Assembly: GCF_003671495.1 (NCBI RefSeq) | Contig: NZ_RCHN01000043.1 | Location: 124,001 to 188,000, forward strand | Length of the DNA: 64,000 nucleotides | From: Ketobacter sp. | Lineage (GTDB): Bacteria; Pseudomonadota; Gammaproteobacteria; Pseudomonadales; Ketobacteraceae | Reading direction: 5' to 3' | Shown: in pieces, positions 1 to 8,502 of the stretch | Layout: the number at the start of each line of letters is the position of its first letter | How positions within the stretch are numbered: the first letter of the stretch is position 1 | The notes under the pieces: model-generated | What the model was told of the DNA's origin: nothing | The model's input: the letters and a program-made list of their open reading frames with translations, nothing else | Databases searched by the model: none | Position numbers and translations under genes: made by a program

Positions 1-1127
1 TCCACGGTCGCCACCACGGTGTCCCGCCCGCGGGCTTTTGCCTTGTACAGGTTGGCGTCGGCGTAATGCACCAGGTTTTCCGCCAGCAGGTCCCGGCTTT
101 CCACCACCCCCATGCTGAGGGTCACGGTGAAGCTCTTGCCGGAACAGAAGAACGGCAGGGTCTGCAGGCTTTTCTCCACCCGCCGACACACCCGCAAGGC
201 ACCGTCCAGGTCCGTTTCCGGCAGCAGAATGGCAAACTCCTCACCACCCACCCGGGCCGGCAGATCCGCCGGCACCCGCATGTGCCGCGCCAGCACTTCG
301 GCGATGCCCCGCAGCACCACATCCCCCATCAGGTGGCCGTAAGTATCATTGATGCGCTTGAAGTGATCGGCGTCGATCATCACCAGACACAGGGGCTGAC
401 CGGTACGGCGCTGGCGTTCGCATTCCTCCTCCAGGCGCTGGAAAAAATGGCGTCGATTGGCCAGGCCGGTATGGGCGTCCAGCCGCGACAGCGCCGACAG
501 ACGGGTACGGTGATAGTCGTATTGATCGAACATCACCCAGGCGATCAGCACATAGGCCACCACACTCACATAGAGCACCCCGGAGCGCATCACTTCGGCC
601 ATCACATGGTGCCTGCCACCGGCAAAGGCCTGCGGGCTGTAACCGGGAGCGTAGTCCAGCAACCCGGCGTAGATGGCCATATCATTGACGGCGTAGAAGC
701 TGAGCCCCACCGCAGCACCGATGATCACCGAGCGCAGATCGAGAATCAGGATGCCGATGGGAATAATGCCCACGATCACCAGGTTGGAGGGATAGGTCAG
801 ATTGCCCCCCAGGAACGCCTCGCAGGCATGGCCGATGCCGGCACAGGTGGCCACCAGGATGGTGGTTTTGGGCAAGGGGGTCGGATTTTTACGGTTCCGC
901 CACAGGCGCAGCACTGTGATCAGGTACACCAACAACACAGTGCCCAGTACCACGTTGGCGGCGATGATGTATTTGGGCACCAGCAGTTGCCGCCATTCCT
1001 CCACGAACAAACCGGCGCTCTGCGCCCCCATGAACGCCAGCAGGAACGGACTGTCGAGGCACACCACCAGAATGCAGCGCTGGGCCGGGGTGGCGTGGAT
1101 CAGGAAATTGCGGATGATCTGCAACAT
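1..1127 (-). CDS. Diguanylate cyclase (GGDEF), 3' end cut by window edge
   Basis: The reading frame runs leftward from the ATG at 1127 and is still open at base 1, so only the C-terminal end is missing. The first ~200 residues contain several hydrophobic segments, so this is a membrane-anchored sensor. A cytoplasmic GGDEF domain follows: the motif reads GGEEF, preceded by DADHFKRINDTYGH, and the frame continues to NLYKAKARGRD. The family makes c-di-GMP from two GTP. The RxxD inhibitory site expected nine residues before GGEEF is not intact (Val in place of Arg), so product inhibition there may be lost. There is no clear Shine-Dalgarno sequence. A TATAAT lies at 1142-1147 on this strand, close to the ATG. 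The gene diverges from argS. Confidence 0.85.
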   Translation of the reverse strand, partial: MLQIIRNFLIHATPAQRCILVVCLDSPFLLAFMGAQSAGLFVEEWRQLLVPKYIIAANVVLGTVLLVYLITVLRLWRNRKNPTPLPKTTILVATCAGIGHACEAFLGGNLTYPSNLVIVGIIPIGILILDLRSVIIGAAVGLSFYAVNDMAIYAGLLDYAPGYSPQAFAGGRHHVMAEVMRSGVLYVSVVAYVLIAWVMFDQYDYHRTRLSALSRLDAHTGLANRRHFFQRLEEECERQRRTGQPLCLVMIDADHFKRINDTYGHLMGDVVLRGIAEVLARHMRVPADLPARVGGEEFAILLPETDLDGALRVCRRVEKSLQTLPFFCSGKSFTVTLSMGVVESRDLLAENLVHYADANLYKAKARGRDTVVATV

Positions 1128-1392
1128 GGGGTGTCCGTATTATTATAATCGTGGGGACGTTCGTCTCATTTTGCATACTGACAAGCCGGTAGCCAGCGCG
1201 GACAACGTCATAATACGATTCGTTACGCAGCGCTACCTTTGCATACAATCTGTAATTAACTTAACCAGTTAGCTCAGCGTGCCCGTCTGGCGGCGGGGCC
1301 GGCCTTCTGGCATTCACCGCGCCAAACCGCCATAATACGCGGCTATTTTCCGAATCCGCCAACATCCATCTATCGAGCGAAGCACAGTTCCC

Positions 1393-3165
1393 ATGACAGT
1401 TCCCACGAAAGACGCGCTACAAGCCCTGCTGGAAGCCACCTTTGACAACCTGATTGCCCAGGGCGTCATCCCGGAGGACGCGCCGCGGCGAATTCAGGTG
1501 GATCGCACCAGAGACAAAAGTCACGGGGATTTTGCCACCAACCTGGCCATGATTCTGGCCAAACCGGCGGGTAAAAAGCCCCGCGACCTGGCCCAGCTGA
1601 TCGTGGATCACCTGCCGCAGAACGATGCCATCACCCAGGTGGACATCGCCGGCCCCGGCTTTATCAACTTTTTCATGAACGACGCCACCCGCTTTGCCGT
1701 GGTGGAGCAGGTGCTGAGCGACACCGAGGCTTTCTGCTCCCCCAACGTGGGCCAGGGTGAGAAGGTGCTGCTGGAGTATGTGTCCGCCAACCCCACCGGC
1801 CCCATGCACGTGGGTCATGGCCGCGGCGCGGCCTACGGCTCGGCCCTGGCCAACCTGCTGCGGGTCACCGGTTATGCGGTGCACCGGGAATACTACATCA
1901 ACGACGCCGGACGCCAGGCGGATGTGCTGGCGGTGTCGGTGTACCTGCGCTATCTGGAAGCCTGTGGCGAAAGCGTGACGATTCCGTCCCGTGCCTACCC
2001 GGGGGAGTATGTGCAGGAGTGTGGCAGCAATCTGTTCAATGCCGTGAGCAAGCAGTATTTCCACCCCTACAGCACCGTACTGGCGGGGTTGCCGGAAGAC
2101 CCCGACGGTGAAGGGGATGCGATCAAGATGGCGAAGGAAAGGCATCTGGACGCCCTTATCGACAAGGTCCGTAACCTGTTGGGAGACGGCTATCGCGCGG
2201 TGCAGGATTTTGGCCTCAATGCGCAACTGGATGCCATCCGCGCCACGCTCAAAGCCTTCAATGTGGAATTCGACCAGTGGTTTTCCGAGCGTACCCTGGA
2301 ACAGACCGGCGCCATCGAAAAAGCCATTGAGCGTCTGCGGGAGCGGGGTCACGTGTACGAACAGGACGGCGCCATCTGGCTGCGCACCTCGGAGCTGGGG
2401 GATGAGAAAGACCGCGTGCTGATCCGGGATAACGGGCTGCACACCTATTTTGCCGCCGATGTGGCCTACCATCTGGACAAGCTGGACCGGGGCTTTGAGA
2501 ACCTGATCGACGTCTGGGGTGCGGACCACCATGGCTATATTGCCCGGGTCAAAGCCGCCATCGAGGCCCTCACCGGCAAGGGCGACCTGTTCCATGTGGC
2601 CCTGATCCAGTTTGTCACCCTGTCCTCCGGCCGCATGGGCAAGCGCTCCGGCAATTTCGTCACCCTGTCGCAACTGATTGAGGAAGCCGGCAACGACGCC
2701 ACTCGCTTCTTTTATCTGACTCGGTCGCCGGAGCAGCACCTGGAGTTCGACATCGACCTGGCCCGCTCCCAGACTGCCGACAACCCGGTGTTCTACCTGC
2801 AGTATGCTCACGCCCGGGTGTGCAGCATGATGCGGGAGCTGGAAGAGCGCAACCTGAGCTATGATCAGAGCGCCGGCCTGGCCGCCTTACCGGAACTGCC
2901 GGAATCCAATATCGAGGATCTGGCCAAGCGCCTGGCGGCCTGGCCGGAAGCCGTGGCCAACGCAGCCCGCAACCGGGCCCCCCATCAATTGACCTATGCC
3001 CTGCGCGACCTGGCCCAGGATTTTCACACCTGGTACAACGGCAACAAGGTTCTGGTGGAAGACGACACCCTGCGCAACGGGCGCATGGCCATGGCCATTG
3101 CAGTGAAGAATGTGATTGCCAACGGACTCAGCCTGCTGGGCGTGAGTGCGCCGGAAAAAATGTAG
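1393..3165 (+). CDS. argS: Arginyl-tRNA synthetase
   Basis: Class I aminoacyl-tRNA synthetase of 590 residues, charging tRNA-Arg with arginine in the cytosol. Visible landmarks are the N-terminal Arg-tRNA-synthetase domain, the HIGH-type motif in SANPTGPMHVGHGR (around residue 130), the catalytic segment VWGADHHGYIARVKAA, the degenerate KMSKS region GRMGKRSGNF, and the C-terminal DALR anticodon-binding domain ending in NGLSLLGVSAPEKM. Length is normal for the family. The ATG at 1393 is used. It heads a rightward run with a small secreted protein, a SPOR protein and hslVU, an arrangement common in Pseudomonas-like genomes. Confidence 0.97.
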   Translation: MTVPTKDALQALLEATFDNLIAQGVIPEDAPRRIQVDRTRDKSHGDFATNLAMILAKPAGKKPRDLAQLIVDHLPQNDAITQVDIAGPGFINFFMNDATRFAVVEQVLSDTEAFCSPNVGQGEKVLLEYVSANPTGPMHVGHGRGAAYGSALANLLRVTGYAVHREYYINDAGRQADVLAVSVYLRYLEACGESVTIPSRAYPGEYVQECGSNLFNAVSKQYFHPYSTVLAGLPEDPDGEGDAIKMAKERHLDALIDKVRNLLGDGYRAVQDFGLNAQLDAIRATLKAFNVEFDQWFSERTLEQTGAIEKAIERLRERGHVYEQDGAIWLRTSELGDEKDRVLIRDNGLHTYFAADVAYHLDKLDRGFENLIDVWGADHHGYIARVKAAIEALTGKGDLFHVALIQFVTLSSGRMGKRSGNFVTLSQLIEEAGNDATRFFYLTRSPEQHLEFDIDLARSQTADNPVFYLQYAHARVCSMMRELEERNLSYDQSAGLAALPELPESNIEDLAKRLAAWPEAVANAARNRAPHQLTYALRDLAQDFHTWYNGNKVLVEDDTLRNGRMAMAIAVKNVIANGLSLLGVSAPEKM

Positions 3166-3187
3166 AACAAAGAATCAAGGATTTCAC

Positions 3188-3676
3188 ATGCTTAAAAGGG
3201 TATCGGGCTCACTGATCCTGTTGGTGTCGAGTTTTTTCATATCAACTACGGCACTGGCAGAAAACCCGGTTTTCCTGCTGGGAAAACTCAACATTCAAGG
3301 CACCACTTACACTAAGGTGGTGTTCTTTTATGATCGGGCGGTTACCGATATCAAAACCTGCGAACGAGAGATTTATCTTGGTCGCATGGGTCAGTGGCAA
3401 TACTATGGTCATGTGGTGCACAAAGGCAAAGGCCTGTCCGCCAATATGAACTATTTCTGCCGTACATCCAGCTATAACATCTCAGCCTGGCATCCTGCTG
3501 CCGGTTACGATTACATCTATCAACTGGATATGCGGGAAAACGATTTCAAAGTGAAGCCATTTGAATCTTACGCCAAATGCCTGGGTGATCTGCGCAAGTC
3601 CGTGCCGGATGAAACACACGAATTCTTCTGCGCCCGCGCCAATCAGGAAGTCACACAACCGCCAACCAATCAATAA
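3188..3676 (+). CDS. Small secreted protein of unknown function
   Basis: 162 residues from the ATG at 3188, chosen because AAGGA lies just upstream and because this start gives a clean signal peptide (MLKRVSGSLILLVSSFFIS then TTALA-E, a likely signal peptidase I site). The mature part is about 140 residues, rich in aromatic residues, with four cysteines (in DIKTCER, NYFCRTS, YAKCLGD, EFFCARA) that could form two disulfides in the periplasm. I do not recognise the family. It sits between argS and the SPOR gene with short gaps, so it is probably cotranscribed. Confidence 0.6.
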   Translation: MLKRVSGSLILLVSSFFISTTALAENPVFLLGKLNIQGTTYTKVVFFYDRAVTDIKTCEREIYLGRMGQWQYYGHVVHKGKGLSANMNYFCRTSSYNISAWHPAAGYDYIYQLDMRENDFKVKPFESYAKCLGDLRKSVPDETHEFFCARANQEVTQPPTNQ

Positions 3677-3699
3677 TCTGCAACAGGGGGAATGAACCG

Positions 3700-4209
3700 T
3701 TGGCAAAATCCGATTCCACATTACCGGCCTGGGTCTGGCTTTTCACCGGAGTGGTCACTGGCCTGTTTCTGGCCTTTTTGTACTACCTGGCCGGGATCAA
3801 GCCCACCGACCGGCAGATGAAGGAGATCGAGGTCAGCGCCCCCGGTTTTCCCAAATCCGGCAAAGAGAGCCCCAAGTTCGATTTTTACACCCTGTTGCCG
3901 GACCGGGAAGTGGTGGCCCCTGCACCGGAGGAACCTGAGCCCGGCAAGGCCGCTCCCACCCCCAGCCCCCAGGACCGGTTCCTGATCCAGACCGGCTCCT
4001 TCCGCTCAGCCCAGGAAGCCGACCATCGCCGCGCAGAGCTGATCCTCATGGGGCTGGACGTCAAGATCCAGAAAGTGGAGCTGGGCCCGGGCGAAGCCTG
4101 GCATCGGGTTCAGGTCGGCCCATTCGAGACCCCCTCGGAACTCGAGGCCGCCAAAACCACCCTGGCCGAGAACCACATCGAGCACATTGTGCTGCGCTTG
4201 AAAAAGTAG
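3700..4209 (+). CDS. SPOR-domain membrane protein, FtsN-like
   Basis: 169 residues starting at a TTG (3700), which lies 8 bases after an AGGGGG ribosome site. The nearest ATG (3692) is in another frame. A short cytoplasmic N-terminus is followed by one membrane span (residues about 7-31), a periplasmic Pro/Glu-rich linker and a C-terminal SPOR domain (FLIQTGSFRSAQEAD through VGPFETPSELEAAKTTL). SPOR domains bind denuded glycan strands at the septum. This short FtsN-like type is the usual neighbour of argS and hslV in gammaproteobacteria. Whether it is the essential FtsN or a paralogue cannot be told from the sequence. Confidence 0.85.
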   Translation: MAKSDSTLPAWVWLFTGVVTGLFLAFLYYLAGIKPTDRQMKEIEVSAPGFPKSGKESPKFDFYTLLPDREVVAPAPEEPEPGKAAPTPSPQDRFLIQTGSFRSAQEADHRRAELILMGLDVKIQKVELGPGEAWHRVQVGPFETPSELEAAKTTLAENHIEHIVLRLKK

Positions 4210-4287
4210 AATCCGCCCCCATATGACTGGCTTAGTGCACACAACGCACCCAGTGCTAACGCCCCATCGACCGTACAAGGAATCTCC

Positions 4288-4830
4288 GTGGAACAATATC
4301 GAGGCACCACCATTCTCTCAGCCCGCCGCAATGGTAAAGTGGTCATCGGCGGCGACGGCCAGGTCAGCCTGGGCAATACCGTGATGAAAGGCAATGCCCG
4401 CAAAGTACGCCGCCTCTATAACGACAAAGTGCTGGCGGGTTTCGCCGGCGGCACCGCCGACGCGTTCACCCTGTTCGAGCGCTTTGAGGCCAAGCTGGAA
4501 AAGCACCAGGGCAACCTGACCCGCGCCGCCGTAGAATTGGCCAAAGACTGGCGCACCGATCGCGCCCTGCGCCGCCTGGAAGCCCTACTGGCGGTGGCCG
4601 ACAAGGATGCCTCCCTGATCATCACCGGCAACGGCGACGTGATCCAGCCGGAGGACGACCTGATCGCCATCGGCTCCGGCGGCCCCTTCGCCCAATCCGC
4701 CGCCCGCGCCCTGCTGGACAACACCGAATTGGAAGCCCGCGACATCGTGGAAAAGGGTCTGCGCATTGCCGCGGACATCTGCATCTACACCAACCACAAT
4801 CTAACCATCGAAGAACTGGATTGCGCCTAA
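4288..4830 (+). CDS. hslV: HslV protease subunit
   Basis: Threonine protease subunit of the HslUV (ClpQY) heat-shock protease, 180 residues with a GTG start. The catalytic N-terminal threonine is the first Thr of [11 protein letters not shown] (residue 7), exposed after removal of the six-residue leader. GGDGQVSLG and the [15 protein letters not shown] segment are family hallmarks. Its stop codon overlaps the hslU start (TAATG), so the two subunits are translationally coupled. Confidence 0.97.
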   Translation: MEQYRGTTILSARRNGKVVIGGDGQVSLGNTVMKGNARKVRRLYNDKVLAGFAGGTADAFTLFERFEAKLEKHQGNLTRAAVELAKDWRTDRALRRLEALLAVADKDASLIITGNGDVIQPEDDLIAIGSGGPFAQSAARALLDNTELEARDIVEKGLRIAADICIYTNHNLTIEELDCA

Positions 4831-6176
4831 TGTCCAACATGACACCCCGGGAAATCGTTGACGAACTGAATCGACACATCATTGGCCAGCAGGATGCCAA
4901 GCGCGCCGTGGCCGTGGCCTTGCGCAACCGCTGGCGCCGGATGCAGTTGCCCCAGGAGCTGCGCAGCGAGATCTCGCCCAAGAACATCCTCATGATCGGC
5001 CCCACCGGTGTGGGTAAAACCGAAATCGCCCGCCGCCTGGCCAAACTGGCCAAAGCCCCCTTCATCAAAGTGGAAGCCACCAAATTCACGGAGGTGGGTT
5101 ACGTGGGCCGTGACGTGGAATCCATCATCCGCGACCTGGTGGACGGTGCGGTGAAAATGATGCGGGAAGAACAGATGGTGCAGAATCGCAGCAAAGCCGA
5201 AGACGCCGCCGAAGACCGCATTCTGGATGCCTTGATTCCACCGGCCCGGGATCAATGGGGCAATAACGCGGAATCCAAGGATGACGAATCCACCACCCGC
5301 CAGATGTTCCGCAAAAAACTGCGGGAAGGCCAGCTGGACGACAAGGAAATCGAGATCGACGTGGCCGCTGCCTCCGTTGGGGTCGAGATCATGGCACCAC
5401 CGGGCATGGAGGAAATGACCAGCCAACTGCAGAACATGTTCTCCAATCTCAACACCGGCAAAAAGAAAAAGCGCCGCATGAAAGTGGGTGAAGCCTATAA
5501 GCTGGTGCGGGATGAAGAAGCCGCCAAACTGGTGAACGAGGAAGAGCTCAAGATCAAAGCGGTGGAAGCGGTGGAGCAAAACGGCATTGTGTTTCTGGAT
5601 GAAATCGACAAGGTGGCCAAGCGCTCCGAAACCAGCGGCACGGATGTGTCCCGGGAAGGGGTGCAGCGGGATCTGTTACCCTTGATCGAAGGCTGCACGG
5701 TGAGCACCAAGTACGGCATGGTGAAAACCGATCACATCCTGTTTATCGCCTCCGGCGCTTTCCACCTGGCCAAACCGTCGGACCTGGTGCCCGAACTGCA
5801 GGGCCGCCTGCCGATCCGGGTGGAACTGCAGGCCCTGACTGCAGACGATTTTGAGCGCATCCTGACGGAACCCAATGCATCACTGACCGAGCAATACCGG
5901 GCCCTGATTGAAACCGAAGGCCTCAAGCTGGCGTTCCAGCCGGATGCTATTCGCCGCCTGGCAGAGGTGGCCTGGCAGGTGAACGAGCGCACGGAAAACA
6001 TTGGCGCCCGCCGTTTGCATACAGTGATGGAGCGGCTGTTGGAAGAGATCTCGTTTGACGCGGCCGACATGTCCATGAACACAGAACAAAACCCGTTTGT
6101 CATCACACCACAGTATGTGGACGAGCGCCTGGGCACCCTGGCCGGTGACGAAGACCTGAGCCGTTATATTCTGTAA
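4830..6176 (+). CDS. hslU: HslU ATPase subunit
   Basis: AAA+ unfoldase that feeds substrates to HslV, 448 residues. The ATG at 4830 overlaps the hslV stop and gives the canonical start [13 protein letters not shown]. Walker A is GPTGVGKTE, Walker B is [10 protein letters not shown], and the I-domain lies between them with its usual charged region. The C-terminus ends in SRYIL, the conserved tail that docks into HslV. Complete, with no anomalies. Confidence 0.97.
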   Translation: MSNMTPREIVDELNRHIIGQQDAKRAVAVALRNRWRRMQLPQELRSEISPKNILMIGPTGVGKTEIARRLAKLAKAPFIKVEATKFTEVGYVGRDVESIIRDLVDGAVKMMREEQMVQNRSKAEDAAEDRILDALIPPARDQWGNNAESKDDESTTRQMFRKKLREGQLDDKEIEIDVAAASVGVEIMAPPGMEEMTSQLQNMFSNLNTGKKKKRRMKVGEAYKLVRDEEAAKLVNEEELKIKAVEAVEQNGIVFLDEIDKVAKRSETSGTDVSREGVQRDLLPLIEGCTVSTKYGMVKTDHILFIASGAFHLAKPSDLVPELQGRLPIRVELQALTADDFERILTEPNASLTEQYRALIETEGLKLAFQPDAIRRLAEVAWQVNERTENIGARRLHTVMERLLEEISFDAADMSMNTEQNPFVITPQYVDERLGTLAGDEDLSRYIL

Positions 6177-6188
6177 TTGGATTCGACT

Positions 6189-6566
6189 ATGACCACACCC
6201 GTCCCCACCGAAATCAAGCTGCACACCGAATCCAGGGAAATGGAGCTGGTGTTTGCCGGTGAGCACCATCGCCTGAGTTACGAAATGCTGCGGGTGTTGT
6301 CGCCGTCAGCGGAGGTGCAGGGCCATGGCCAGCCCATACTGCAAACCGGAAAACGTTTTGTGACCATTCGCAATCTGGAGCCGGTGGGCAACTACGCGGT
6401 AAAAATCACGTTTGACGATGGCCATGATTCCGGACTTTATTCCTGGAGCTATTTGCACAAGCTGTGCCTGGAGAAGGCGGCATTGTGGCAGGATTACCTG
6501 GACCAGCTGCAGAAGGCTGGTGAGAAACGGGAGCCGGGCATGATCGGGGTTTGGAAGGCGGATTGA
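6189..6566 (+). CDS. DUF971 protein (GBBH-like N-terminal domain)
   Basis: 125 residues. The ATG at 6189 is preferred to the TTG at 6177 because it begins at the domain boundary. The protein matches the small beta-rich domain found at the N-terminus of gamma-butyrobetaine hydroxylase (LSYEMLRVLSPSAEVQGHG; VKITFDDGHDSGLYSWSYL), here free-standing. Free-standing forms are often next to hslVU or ubi genes; their role is not settled, and iron-sulfur or metal handling has been proposed. It follows hslU by 12 bases and is probably the last gene of that operon. Confidence 0.85.
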   Translation: MTTPVPTEIKLHTESREMELVFAGEHHRLSYEMLRVLSPSAEVQGHGQPILQTGKRFVTIRNLEPVGNYAVKITFDDGHDSGLYSWSYLHKLCLEKAALWQDYLDQLQKAGEKREPGMIGVWKAD

Positions 6567-6589
6567 GTTTGCCGCAGTAGCACGAACAA

Positions 6590-6697
6590 GATCAGAAGAG
6601 GGCGAGCCTTCGTGAACGTCAGCGGCCATGGACGGCCGCTGTCGAGCGCACAGGGATGTGCTTGCAGCGTTTCACGAAGGCTCGCCCTCTTCTGATC
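6590..6697 (+). repeat. Structured dispersed repeat, copy 1
   Basis: 108 bp between two convergent genes, beginning 24 bases after the DUF971 stop. Outer arms 6590-6616 and 6671-6697 are perfect 27-bp inverted repeats. The 54-nt core (6617-6670) contains two further hairpins: AGCGGCC/GGCCGCT (6621-6627 with 6634-6640) and GCACA/TGTGC (6648-6652 with 6657-6661). Copy 2 at 52391-52498 on the opposite strand has the same core at 51 of 54 positions and the same arm length, but unrelated arm sequence. There is no T-run after either arm, so this is not a standard terminator. Confidence 0.9.
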
Positions 6698-6730
6698 GAT
6701 CTACGAAGCGACGCAAACTCGCCACGACCT

Positions 6731-7753
6731 TCAAGCCGCCCGCACCTGCTCCTGTTTCAATGCGGCCACCGTCAATCGAATTCCCTCTTCCAGCGACACC
6801 TTCGGTTTCCAGCCAAAATCCCGCCACGCCTTGTCAATGGAAAAGTAATGATGGGTCACCATATAGCGCACCGAAAAACGGGTAAGACCATTTTCCGCAT
6901 TCAGTGTCCCGCCCTTCAACGTATCAATGCCCTCAGCAATCGCCGCCACCGAATACGCCAGCCAATAAGGCACTTTTCCGGTGATGGCCGGATAGCCCAG
7001 TTGTAACAGCACCTTCTCGATAAAATCAAAAAACGCCATCGGCTCGCCGTTGGTGATGAAATAGGCCTGCCCACACACCGGCGCGCCCGCCACCAGCTTC
7101 TCCTCCGCCATCACCACAGCATCCACCAGGTTGGACACATAGGTGAAATCCGACAGTTTGTCCCGATTGCCGATGGCCCGTTTCAGTTTACCTTCCTGGG
7201 CCTTTTGCAGAATGGCCGGCATGAAACGATTATCGCCAGCGCCAAACACCACATGGGGGCGAATGGCACAGCATTGTGTTACCGTGGTGCCACTGAAGGC
7301 GAGTATCTCCTTCTCCGCCTGAATTTTACTGTCGGCATAGGGCGCCTGCGAGATGGAGGAATAGGGCAGGGTTTCATCCCCGTTGGCGATGTCTTCCCCT
7401 TCGTAGACGGCACTGGCGGAACTGATGTACACCAGGCGTGGAATGGCATGCACACGACAGGCTTCCATCACATGCAAACTGCCCTTGTAATTCACATCCC
7501 AGATGATGGATTCCTGATTGTGTTTGGTGTGCACGATAGAGGCATTGTGTACGATGGTGTCCATACCTTCACAGGCCTTGATCACGGCATCCCGGTCACA
7601 GATATTGATGTTCAGAAACGTCACATCATCGCGAAAGGGTTTGCCACCGAAATCCAGCACCGTCACCCGGTGACCCGCGTCCACCAAACCGTTCACCAGG
7701 TTGCTGCCGATAAATCCGCAACCGCCCGTCACCAGAATATTTCGCTTGTCCAT
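6731..7753 (-). CDS. NSDHL/ERG26-like 3-beta-hydroxysteroid dehydrogenase (C-4 decarboxylating type)
   Basis: 340 residues of the extended short-chain dehydrogenase/3-beta-HSD family. The NAD-binding motif is TGGCGFIGSNL (residues 9-19), the catalytic pair is Tyr139 and Lys143 in YADSK, and an upstream Ser lies in YISSASAV. IRPHVVFGAGDNRF and the C-terminal GWKPKVSLEEGI resemble sterol-4-alpha-carboxylate 3-dehydrogenases, which oxidise the 3-hydroxyl and release the C-4 carboxyl as CO2. It is the last gene of a leftward operon whose preceding gene is a sterol desaturase-type hydroxylase, and this pairing strengthens the sterol assignment. A generic sugar epimerase is less likely but not excluded. 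Confidence 0.75.
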   Translation of the reverse strand: MDKRNILVTGGCGFIGSNLVNGLVDAGHRVTVLDFGGKPFRDDVTFLNINICDRDAVIKACEGMDTIVHNASIVHTKHNQESIIWDVNYKGSLHVMEACRVHAIPRLVYISSASAVYEGEDIANGDETLPYSSISQAPYADSKIQAEKEILAFSGTTVTQCCAIRPHVVFGAGDNRFMPAILQKAQEGKLKRAIGNRDKLSDFTYVSNLVDAVVMAEEKLVAGAPVCGQAYFITNGEPMAFFDFIEKVLLQLGYPAITGKVPYWLAYSVAAIAEGIDTLKGGTLNAENGLTRFSVRYMVTHHYFSIDKAWRDFGWKPKVSLEEGIRLTVAALKQEQVRAA

Positions 7754-7808
7754 GGCTGCTCTCTTCTTATTATCAGGGTTTTATTTACAGGTTTTGTATC
7801 AGCATTCA

Positions 7809-8486
7809 TTAGGCGTAGGTGCCGAACATCTGATCCCAGAAGGGAAAGATGGACGCATAATTCCGGTTCAGGTGCTTGCCATGATGAATGTCATGCTTGA
7901 TGGCCCAGAAATTAAAAAGCTTGAACGCCGGATGCGGCAGCACCAGATTGGAATGCACCAGAATATTGGCCACGTGATGAATAAAGAACACCATCAGGAA
8001 CGACACTGCGCTGATGGGCCCCACGATGGCAATGGCAATGCACAACAACCCCAGGCCCGCGATGTTCTCCACCGGGTGCAGAAAGATGCTTTCCGCCGAC
8101 GTGGGAAAGCGCACATAATGATGCACCCCATGCACGTATTTCATGAACTTCGGATGATGCATACCCCGATGCAGAAAGTAATACATGAAATCGTACAGCA
8201 TCAAAGAGGCCAACACCTCGCCGAAGATCATCACACCGGGCACGGACTCGGCCGCAATCAGATTGTCACCGAAATACACAAATACAAAAGCAAAGAATGA
8301 CAGTGCCAACAGGGCATTGAGCGCAATATTAACGGCCTTGCGCCCGTTGCTGATGCGCTGCCGGTCCGGTGTCCGGATTCGATAGCGGGCAAAGCGGGGT
8401 GAGTGCACCGCCCAGGCAAAAAAAGCCATTACCACGCCATCGAATACCAGAATGCAGCCGAGTGCGATAAAAAATCCCATGGTCAT
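7809..8486 (-). CDS. Membrane di-iron hydroxylase, sterol C-4 methyl oxidase/desaturase family
   Basis: 225 residues with four or five membrane segments and the three histidine boxes of the fatty acid hydroxylase/sterol desaturase family: H106-x3-HH, H119-x2-HH and H198-x2-HH. The start at 8486 has an AGGAGG eight bases upstream. Members use O2 and two irons to hydroxylate methyl or methylene carbons; ERG25-type members oxidise sterol C-4 methyl groups. Between an aldehyde dehydrogenase and an ERG26-like dehydrogenase, C-4 methyl oxidation is the best inference. Carotenoid or fatty acid hydroxylation is the alternative. Confidence 0.75.
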   Translation of the reverse strand: MTMGFFIALGCILVFDGVVMAFFAWAVHSPRFARYRIRTPDRQRISNGRKAVNIALNALLALSFFAFVFVYFGDNLIAAESVPGVMIFGEVLASLMLYDFMYYFLHRGMHHPKFMKYVHGVHHYVRFPTSAESIFLHPVENIAGLGLLCIAIAIVGPISAVSFLMVFFIHHVANILVHSNLVLPHPAFKLFNFWAIKHDIHHGKHLNRNYASIFPFWDQMFGTYA

Positions 8487-8502
8487 TGCCGTTCCCTCCT
8501 TC

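Noticed and set aside
66-1148. A 360-codon open frame opposite the first gene
   Set aside because: The minus-strand frame encodes a recognisable GGDEF protein; the plus frame is His/Gln-rich shadow.
1417-2811. Long antisense frame over argS
   Set aside because: argS is unmistakable; the reverse frame has no family features.
6628-6885. Short open frame through the repeat copy 1
   Set aside because: It translates the repeat and antisense of the ERG26-like gene; no ribosome site or family signal.
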